Below are positions 6,636 to 11,162 of a stretch of 11,162 nucleotides of DNA, piece by piece. The DNA is from JALYUA01 sp038239305 (GTDB taxonomy: Bacteria; Acidobacteriota; Thermoanaerobaculia; UBA5066; Gp7-AA6): contig JBBSEW010000087.1 of assembly GCA_038239305.1 (NCBI GenBank), positions 1 through 11,162 on the forward strand, written 5' to 3'. The position numbers and the translations under genes were made by a program. The notes under the pieces were generated by a model. It had not been told where the DNA came from, ran no database searches, and worked only from the letters and a program-made list of their open reading frames with translations. Numbering within the stretch: position 1 is the stretch's first letter; every line of letters begins with the position of its first letter.

Positions 6636-7338
6636 CCGGGTTGCGCGGGGCCGTCGCGACCGAGAGGCGCAGGAGGCGCACGCCTTCCGCCCGCGAGATC
6701 CAGCCCGTCAGGAGCGGAATCCGCGGGGCCCGGTCGTGCAGGCGACCCAGGATGCGATAGCCGCCTCCTTCCTCGTAGCCGGGGTCGAGCGCGATCAGAG
6801 TCAAACAGAGATCCCGGATCCGCCGGGCTGCCCCCTTCCGGGCGGCCTCGAGCTTGTTCGACGCGAGCGCCCACTGGCCCCATCCGACCGCCGCCCAGAA
6901 GAAGGCGCCCGCGGCATCCGGATCCCCCTGCAGGAGACCCGCGGTCCCGGCGGCGGGCCGTGACGAGGACTCTGGGACGGAGCGGCGGAGAAGAACGATC
7001 GCGATCGCTTCGTCGCCCGCGTGCCGCGCGCGATCGAACGCCGCGCGCCGCTGCGCTTCGGAGAGGTTCGTGTACGAGCCGAAAAAGTAGAGAGCCCGGG
7101 CGAGCTTCCATCGCGCTTGCGCGCTCGCGGGATCCGCCGCCGCGCGCTCGAATCCGGAGATCGCCTTCGAGATCTCGGTCGCACTCGCCCGGCCGCCCGC
7201 CGCTCCCGCCGCGCGCGCCTCGTAGTGCTCGTCGGCTTCGATCATGGCCGCGACGGATTCCGGCGCGGGGCTCGGAGGCACGGAGCCAGGCGCCCACGCC
7301 GAGATCCCCAGGAGAAGGGACGCCGCGAGAGTACGCAT
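6436..7338 (-). CDS. Secreted TPR-repeat protein, possibly TatT-like
   Basis: This 300-residue protein starts with a plausible signal peptide (MRTLAASLLLGISAWAPGS), so a periplasmic location is inferred. The remainder is helical and Ala-rich, with tetratricopeptide-like pairs such as SAQARWKLARALYFFGSY, then ALASNKLEAARKGAARRI with LTLIALDPGYEEGGGYRILG, and NPVNLHFLAEALAEGG. The spacing of these segments resembles TatT, the TPR component of some TRAP transporters, but no transporter genes lie nearby, so the function is unknown. Its last 66 codons overlap the 3' extension of convergent folK by 200 bp. The start region lacks a well-spaced Shine-Dalgarno sequence and has a GATAAT hexamer 8 bp before the ATG. 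Confidence 0.7.
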   Translation of the reverse strand: MRTLAASLLLGISAWAPGSVPPSPAPESVAAMIEADEHYEARAAGAAGGRASATEISKAISGFERAAADPASAQARWKLARALYFFGSYTNLSEAQRRAAFDRARHAGDEAIAIVLLRRSVPESSSRPAAGTAGLLQGDPDAAGAFFWAAVGWGQWALASNKLEAARKGAARRIRDLCLTLIALDPGYEEGGGYRILGRLHDRAPRIPLLTGWISRAEGVRLLRLSVATAPRNPVNLHFLAEALAEGGDRGEAIRIEETVAAAPPSPGHRVEELSIQDAARKNLEAWTKSAAEEKAKVRP

Positions 7339-7346
7339 GGGCGTCG

Positions 7347-7352
7347 ATTATC
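7347..7352 (-). promoter_or_regulatory. Possible -10 element just before the TPR gene
   Basis: The minus strand reads GATAAT (5 of 6 to consensus), ending 8 bp before the ATG at 7338. Initiation here would give a leaderless or nearly leaderless mRNA. CTGACC lies 15 bp further upstream as a weak -35. Support is positional only. Confidence 0.3.
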
Positions 7353-7410
7353 TCCCCTTGATCATCGGGTCAGTACGACGCCCGAGGGCGGATCTCGCGA
7401 TCTCGCGCGC

Positions 7411-7520
7411 CGGAAACGGGATCGGGAAAACGAGATCGGGAAACGGGAAACGGGAAACGAAACAGAGAACCGAGAATCGAGAACAGAGAACCGAGAACCG
7501 GGAACCGGGAACCGGGAACC
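7411..7520. repeat. Heptamer-period intergenic tract C (longest, about 16 units)
   Basis: The tract keeps a 7-bp period for 110 bp on the plus strand. It moves from GGAAACG-type units (7439-7459) through GAATCGA and GAACAGA to four consecutive GAACCGG-type units at the right end (about 7495-7520). It fills the middle of the 231-bp divergent gap between the TPR and DUF3467 genes. The units are purine-rich on the plus strand. There are no spacers, so it is not CRISPR, and the length of 7 is incompatible with in-frame coding. Confidence 0.92.
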
Positions 7521-7569
7521 GACGGCTGGACCGGCAGGTCGTCGCTTAGAATCCCGCCGGAGGCCCCTC

Positions 7570-7869
7570 ATGACCGATGCGAAGCCGGTGTCCGTGAAAG
7601 TCACGATCGACGAAGCGACGGCGGATGGTCAGTACGTCAACTTCGCCAACATCCTGCACAACCCGACGGAGTTCGTGATCGACTTCGGGCGCGTGGTTCC
7701 CGGCCGCCCGGACGTGAAGGTGATGACGCGGATCCTCACGACTCCGTTCCACGCCAAGCAGCTCGTCCGCGCTCTCCAGCAGAACGTCGAGATCTACGAG
7801 CGGGCGTACGGGGAGATCCGTTCCGACTTTCCGTCGCTGATTGTGCAGGGCGGAGATTCGACCAACTGA
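7570..7869 (+). CDS. DUF3467 family protein
   Basis: This 99-residue protein matches the DUF3467 pattern. It has a beta strand leading to YVNFANILHNPTEFVIDFG (22-40), then KVMTRILTTPFHAKQLVRAL (50-69) and a helix ending IYERAYGEI. The family has no assigned biochemical function; members are small, soluble and widespread in bacteria and archaea. The ATG at 7570 is preceded by GGAGG with a 6-base spacer, which decides it over longer in-frame starts back to 7021. TAGAAT at 7547-7552 may be a -10 element, without a convincing -35. The stop lies 3 bp from the stop of the convergent mnmA, leaving no room for a separate terminator. Confidence 0.88.
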   Translation: MTDAKPVSVKVTIDEATADGQYVNFANILHNPTEFVIDFGRVVPGRPDVKVMTRILTTPFHAKQLVRALQQNVEIYERAYGEIRSDFPSLIVQGGDSTN

Positions 7870-7872
7870 GAG

Positions 7873-9006
7873 CTAGCCCGTCCGGGTTTCGTCGCCCGCC
7901 GGACCGGCGCCGGCGTAGGCAGGATGCGGCCGCTTGATCACCCCGCCGCCGATCACCACGTCGCCCTCGTAGAAGACGCAGGACTGCCCCGGTGCGACCG
8001 CGCGCACGGGCTGGTCGAACAGGATCCGCGCGGAACCGTCCCCCTCGGGCCATACCGTAGCGGCGACCTCGGGAGCCCTGTGGCGAACCCGCGCGCCGGC
8101 TCGGAATTCGCCCCGCCGCGGGCCGGAGAGAAACCGCAGGCCTTCGACGCGGGCCTCTCGGGTCTCGAGCTCCGCGGCACCGCCCACCACGACGCGATTG
8201 CCGGGCGCGTCGACCGAGAGCACGTAGAGCCGCTCGGAGCCCGCCACGCCGATTCCGCGCCTCTGCCCGACGGTGAACCGAAAGTGCCCTTCGTGCGTGC
8301 CGACGCGCTCGCCGGACGAGGTCTCGACGGTTCCGGACAGCGACGGCAGAGCCATTCCCATGCGCATCGCCTGGCTTCGCACGAAGTCTCCGGCTCGCTC
8401 GCCTTTCGGCACGAAGCAGATCTCCTGGCTTTCCTCCTTGTCCGCCGTGGGGAGGCTCGCTTCGCGCGCGAGGGCCCGGACCTCACCTTTCGTGAGCTCT
8501 CCGACGGGAAAACGCGCCGCGGCGAGCTGCTCGGCCGTGAGGTCCCAGAGGAAGTAGGACTGGTCCTTGGCGGGATCGAGGCCTTTCCGGAGAACCGGAA
8601 CGCCCGCGCCGTCCACCCCCCGCCGTACGTAGTGACCCGTCGCCACGGCGGAGCAGCCGATCTCGCGGGCTCGGTCCCAGAGCGTCGCGAACTTCACGTG
8701 GGAGTTGCAGGCGGAGCACGGAACGGGCGTTTCGCCCGCCAGGTAGGCCGAGACGAAGGGCCGGACGACCTTTTCCGCGAACTCCTCCTCGAGGTCGAGG
8801 ACGTAGTGCGGAATCCCGAGCGCCCAGGCGACGCGGCGAGCGTCATCGAAATCCTCGGCCGCGCAGCAGCGGCTCGTCCGCCCGGACTCGGCCGACCGAT
8901 CCCAGAGCTGCATGGAGAGCCCGATCACCTCGTGCCCCTCCCGCTGCAGCAGCAGGGCGGCGACCGAGGAATCCACGCCTCCGGACATGGCGACGGCGAT
9001 ACGCAT
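7873..9006 (-). CDS. mnmA: tRNA 2-thiouridine(34) synthase MnmA
   Basis: This 377-residue ATP-dependent thiolase makes s2U34 in tRNAs for Lys, Glu and Gln. The PP-loop SGGVDSS sits at 8-14. The catalytic pair appears to be Cys97 (PVPCSAC) and Cys197 (ESQEICFVP), the usual disulfide partners. ATGHYVRR (122-129), KDQSYFLW (147-154) and FTVGQRRGIGV (244-254) are further hallmarks. The C-terminal beta domain is complete, with a short Gly/Ala-rich tail. In the canonical first-Cys motif TPNPCVxCN, this protein has TPVPCSACN, so Asn is replaced by Val. The gene lies downstream of a cysteine desulfurase and an FHA protein in the same direction, which suggests a dedicated sulfur donor. A heptamer repeat tract begins only 8 bp upstream of its ATG and forms its leader; no Shine-Dalgarno sequence is seen. 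Confidence 0.97.
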   Translation of the reverse strand: MRIAVAMSGGVDSSVAALLLQREGHEVIGLSMQLWDRSAESGRTSRCCAAEDFDDARRVAWALGIPHYVLDLEEEFAEKVVRPFVSAYLAGETPVPCSACNSHVKFATLWDRAREIGCSAVATGHYVRRGVDGAGVPVLRKGLDPAKDQSYFLWDLTAEQLAAARFPVGELTKGEVRALAREASLPTADKEESQEICFVPKGERAGDFVRSQAMRMGMALPSLSGTVETSSGERVGTHEGHFRFTVGQRRGIGVAGSERLYVLSVDAPGNRVVVGGAAELETREARVEGLRFLSGPRRGEFRAGARVRHRAPEVAATVWPEGDGSARILFDQPVRAVAPGQSCVFYEGDVVIGGGVIKRPHPAYAGAGPAGDETRTG

Positions 9007-9013
9007 GGGAGGA

Positions 9014-9062
9014 AGCTATCAGCTCTCCGCTGTCAGCCGGAAGCCGTCCGGGTTCGGTACTC
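9014..9062. repeat. Heptamer-period tract D in the mnmA leader
   Basis: On the minus strand the units, from 9062 down to 9014, read GAGTACC, GAACCCG, GACGGCT, TCCGGCT, GACAGCG, GAGAGCT and GATAGCT, in strict 7-bp register. The last four resemble GANAGCK. The tract is in opposite orientation to tract E, with which it flanks about 70 bp. Confidence 0.75.
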
Positions 9063-9132
9063 GAGGCGGTGGTTCCCTCGATTTCCCCGCAGCGGGATCC
9101 GATTCCCGCACGGGACTCTCCCTATGAGGCGC

Positions 9133-9167
9133 GAGCGGAGAGCGGTTAGCTCGCAGCGGGAGGCTCT
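9133..9167. repeat. Heptamer-period tract E next to the FHA gene stop
   Basis: Plus-strand units in 7-bp register are GAGCGGA, GAGCGGT, TAGCTCG, CAGCGGG and AGGCTCT. The first unit is identical to the first unit of tract B. The tract ends 2 bp before the FHA stop and is roughly inverted relative to tract D. Confidence 0.65.
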
Positions 9168-9169
9168 GA

Positions 9170-9745
9170 CTACCCCTTCGCCGTCACGATCAGCATCAGC
9201 GTCGATCCGCCCACGGAGAACTCGCTCTGGTTCTCGATCGGGCATTCCTGGATCTGTTCTTCGCCCACGAAGGTGCCATTCGTCGATCCGAGATCGACGA
9301 GCATCGCCTTGTCTCCGGTCAGCTCGATCGCCGCGTGGGACCGCGAGATCTCGGGGTCGTCCACGTTGATGTCGGCGTCATGCCGCCCGATGACGACGCG
9401 CGGCTTCCCGATCTCATACATACGGCCCGCCTCCGGTCCGGCGATCACGGCGAGCGAGACCTTCGAGGACGCCGGCATTTTCAGCTCCGCGGCAGGCCGG
9501 GGCGTCGTCGAGACGATTTTTCGGCCGGTCGACTCCCGGCGGGCATCCGTGTCCGCCAGCCGCAGGACGGTCTCCTCGCCCGCGCGCTCGGACGAGCCCG
9601 GGTCGATCGCGTCCGGGGTGCCGCCGTGAAAGATCTCGAAGATGGCGAGGCACTTCGTGCATCGCACTTTCTTCGACGCCTTGTCCCCGAACCGGGATTC
9701 GTCGTAGCGGTACCGCGCGTAGCAGCGATTGCACTCGATGATCAA
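9170..9745 (-). CDS. MJ0042-type zinc ribbon plus FHA domain protein
   Basis: This 191-residue protein has two domains. Residues 4-36 are an MJ0042-like zinc ribbon with Cys5-x2-Cys8 and Cys29-x2-Cys32 (IECNRCYARYRYDE, VRCTKCLAIFEIF). A low-complexity linker (about 40-95) leads to a C-terminal FHA domain (about 97-189). This keeps the phosphothreonine-binding signature: Gly120-Arg121 (VVIGRHDADI), Ser134-x2-His137 (ISRSHAAI) and GSTNGT (153-158). No membrane segment is seen. I start it at TTG 9745, which overlaps the desulfurase stop as TTGA and has GGAGG 7 bases upstream. No ATG or GTG gives the zinc ribbon a sensible start. It is likely translationally coupled to the desulfurase gene. FHA proteins normally partner Ser/Thr kinases, but none is in the window. 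Confidence 0.85.
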   Translation of the reverse strand: MIIECNRCYARYRYDESRFGDKASKKVRCTKCLAIFEIFHGGTPDAIDPGSSERAGEETVLRLADTDARRESTGRKIVSTTPRPAAELKMPASSKVSLAVIAGPEAGRMYEIGKPRVVIGRHDADINVDDPEISRSHAAIELTGDKAMLVDLGSTNGTFVGEEQIQECPIENQSEFSVGGSTLMLIVTAKG

Positions 9746-10950
9746 GAGGACGCCTCCGTCGCGGCTGCGGGGCTCGAACCGGCCGCCGCCGCGGCGCCAC
9801 CGGACCGCGGGATTCTCCCCGTTTCGGGCGCGGCCGCCGCTCGGACGCCTTCGACGACGGCAGGCAGCACCTCGAGGAGGCGGTCGATCTCCGCCTCCGA
9901 CGTCTCGCGGGACAGGGAGAACCGCACGACCTCCCGGGCCTCCGCCGCCGTCAGGCCGAGGGCAAGAATCGCCGGGGAAGGCTGGAGCGTTCCGCTCGAG
10001 CAGGCGCTCCCCGCGGACACGGCAATGCCCTCGAGATCGAGGCGGACGAGCACGGTCTCCGCGCGCGCGCCGCGAAAATGAATCGCGGAAGTGTTCGAAA
10101 GCCGCGGAGCGCCTGCGCCCACGGGCCACGCATCCGGAATCCGCGCCGCGATGCCGCGTTCGAGCCGGTCGCGCAGGCTCGCGATCGCCGGAGCGTCCGA
10201 TTCGAGGCGCTCGCGTGCAAGCCGGGCCGCCACTCCGAAACCGACGATCGCCGGCGTGTTTTCCGTGCCGCCGCGAAGCCGCTTTTCCTGCCCACCGCCG
10301 GGAGTCCGCGGCACGATGCGCACGCCGCGGCGGACAAAAAGCGCTCCGACTCCGCGGGGACCGTGAAGCTTGTGTGCTGAAAGAGTGAGGAGATCGACTC
10401 CTAACGCCTCGACGTCGATCGGAATCCGCCCCGCTGCTTGTACCGCGTCCGTGTGCGAGAGCGCGCCTCTCTCCCGGGCGCCCCGCGCGATCGCCGCGAC
10501 GGGAAAGAGCGCTCCATACTCGTTATTCGCGAGCATCGCCGACACCAGCAGAGTGCCCGGCAGGATCGCGGCGACGAACGCCTCGGCATCGAGGACCCCG
10601 GAGCGCCCGGGGTCGACGACGCGGACAGCACCCTTGCCGGAAATGTCCACGGGCTCGCGGACCGACGGGTGCTCGGCCCCCGACCGGACGATGTCCCCGG
10701 AACGGTCGGCCGTCACCCCCTGAATCGCCATCGCGTTCGCCTCCGTGCCTCCCGAGGTGAAAAAGATCTCGGCCGGGGCGGCGCCGACGAGGCTCGCGAC
10801 CTCGGCCCGCGCCTCTTCGACCGCCTTCCGGGCCATGCGGCCCGCGGCATGAAGGGACGAAGGGTTTCCATGCAGGTCGAGTGCCCGCTCGAAAGCCGCC
10901 CGGGCGGCCGGATCCAATTTCGTGGACGCGTTGTTGTCGAGATAGATCAT
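9742..10950 (-). CDS. Cysteine desulfurase, NifS/IscS family
   Basis: This 402-residue PLP enzyme removes sulfur from cysteine to form an enzyme persulfide. It begins with the family signature MIYLDNNAST. Key sites are TSGGTEANAM (65-74), His94 (GAEHPS), NNEYG (142-146), Asp168 and Gln171 (HTDAVQAAG), PLP-lysine Lys194 (LSAHKLHGPRG), GGGQEKRLRGGTENT (218-232) and the catalytic Cys317 (SAGSACSSG). The active-site loop is of the longer NifS/IscS type. The last 30 residues are Ala/Pro/Ser-rich and look non-conserved. The ATG at 10950 begins the conserved domain and fits the promoter at 10994-11022; a GTG at 11052 would lie upstream of that promoter. It heads the desulfurase-FHA-mnmA cluster. No iscU, nifU or sufE is seen, so supply to MnmA is the simplest role. 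Confidence 0.95.
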   Translation of the reverse strand: MIYLDNNASTKLDPAARAAFERALDLHGNPSSLHAAGRMARKAVEEARAEVASLVGAAPAEIFFTSGGTEANAMAIQGVTADRSGDIVRSGAEHPSVREPVDISGKGAVRVVDPGRSGVLDAEAFVAAILPGTLLVSAMLANNEYGALFPVAAIARGARERGALSHTDAVQAAGRIPIDVEALGVDLLTLSAHKLHGPRGVGALFVRRGVRIVPRTPGGGQEKRLRGGTENTPAIVGFGVAARLARERLESDAPAIASLRDRLERGIAARIPDAWPVGAGAPRLSNTSAIHFRGARAETVLVRLDLEGIAVSAGSACSSGTLQPSPAILALGLTAAEAREVVRFSLSRETSEAEIDRLLEVLPAVVEGVRAAAAPETGRIPRSGGAAAAAGSSPAAATEASS

Positions 10951-10993
10951 CGGAGGCCGCGCGGTCCCCGAAGCCCGGGCCGCGCGGATGTTG

Positions 10994-11022
10994 ATTATCG
11001 CTCGATTTCGGAGCCGGTTCAA
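10994..11022 (-). promoter_or_regulatory. Predicted sigma70 promoter for the desulfurase-FHA-mnmA cluster
   Basis: The minus strand carries TTGAAC (11017-11022) and GATAAT (10994-10999) with an exact 17-bp spacer. The matches to consensus are 4 of 6 and 5 of 6. The expected transcription start is near 10987, giving a leader of about 37 bases before the ATG at 10950. The leader has no Shine-Dalgarno sequence. This is the best promoter in the window. Confidence 0.65.
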
Positions 11023-11162
11023 AAGACGAGTGACGATGGGAAGGAATAGCACGTCGCGACGCGGCGGTTAACACGCGAAAGACCATGAAGATGGCCCTTC
11101 GCCTCGGCTCGGTCGCGTCGGTTTCGTGGGCGGCCGCGATCGGGATCTTGCCGCCGCGGCCC

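Noticed and set aside
7411..7520. CRISPR array
   Set aside because: The unit is 7 bp with no spacers and no cas genes.
9063..9132. Short CCCG/CGGG inverted repeats as a terminator for the FHA gene
   Set aside because: Stems are about 4 bp and no T-run follows on the minus strand.
7924..9369. Plus-strand frame of 481 codons opposite mnmA
   Set aside because: It runs across mnmA, the heptamer tracts and the FHA gene end without any recognisable domain.
10951..11052. 34-residue N-terminal extension of the desulfurase from GTG 11052
   Set aside because: The family starts at MIYLDNN, and the predicted promoter lies inside this extension.
11019..11162. Minus-strand open frame from the window edge ending at 11019, possibly the tail of an upstream gene
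   Set aside because: High third-position GC in its first two dozen codons is suggestive, but the sequence is unrecognised, composition drops afterwards, and it ends inside the predicted -35 box.
11085..11162. Plus-strand ATG frame of 26 codons running off the window edge
   Set aside because: It is too short, with only a weak ribosome binding site and no signal peptide or motif.

Overview
This is an 11.2 kb, very GC-rich bacterial chromosome segment that is densely packed with genes. It looks like a housekeeping region, with no phage, transposon, CRISPR or defence genes. A Kdo hydroxylase homologue (lipopolysaccharide inner core), a beta-barrel outer-membrane protein with a signal peptide, and YajC point to a Gram-negative diderm. 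The gene mix and the heptamer intergenic repeats make an Acidobacteriota-like or deltaproteobacterial-type lineage a reasonable guess. That assignment is inference, because no rRNA or other phylogenetic marker is present.

Layout. Positions 1-384 hold no convincing gene but contain a striking C/G homopolymer block. A leftward (minus) cluster follows, read from right to left: kdoO-like Kdo hydroxylase (5541-4645), a PorV/TraF-like outer-membrane protein (4513-3281), tgt (3270-2170), an M19 dipeptidase (2044-779) and yajC (744-385). From a shared intergenic region, a FYDLN-type zinc-ribbon protein (5645-5959) and folK (core about 5970-6450) run rightward. folK has an ill-defined start and runs 200 bp into the convergent TPR-like secreted protein gene (7338-6436). 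A DUF3467 gene (7570-7869) runs rightward and ends 3 bp from the convergent mnmA. A second leftward cluster comprises a cysteine desulfurase (10950-9742), a zinc-ribbon/FHA protein (9745-9170) and mnmA (9006-7873). A good sigma70-type promoter lies in front of the desulfurase.

How the genes work together. Two enzymes modify tRNA wobble position 34: Tgt (queuosine pathway) and MnmA (2-thiouridine). The desulfurase encoded upstream of mnmA is the likely sulfur donor. YajC, the Kdo hydroxylase, the outer-membrane protein and the TPR protein serve the envelope, and FolK serves folate synthesis.

The most unusual material is non-coding. Five intergenic tracts with a strict 7-bp period share related units (roughly RARCGGR or GANAGCK) and sit only between genes. 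A four-run G-quadruplex motif abuts the kdoO stop codon on the transcript strand. No wholly new multi-gene system is evident. The best candidates for a second look are the heptamer repeats, the quadruplex, the abnormal ends of folK, and the FHA protein wedged into the thiouridylation operon.
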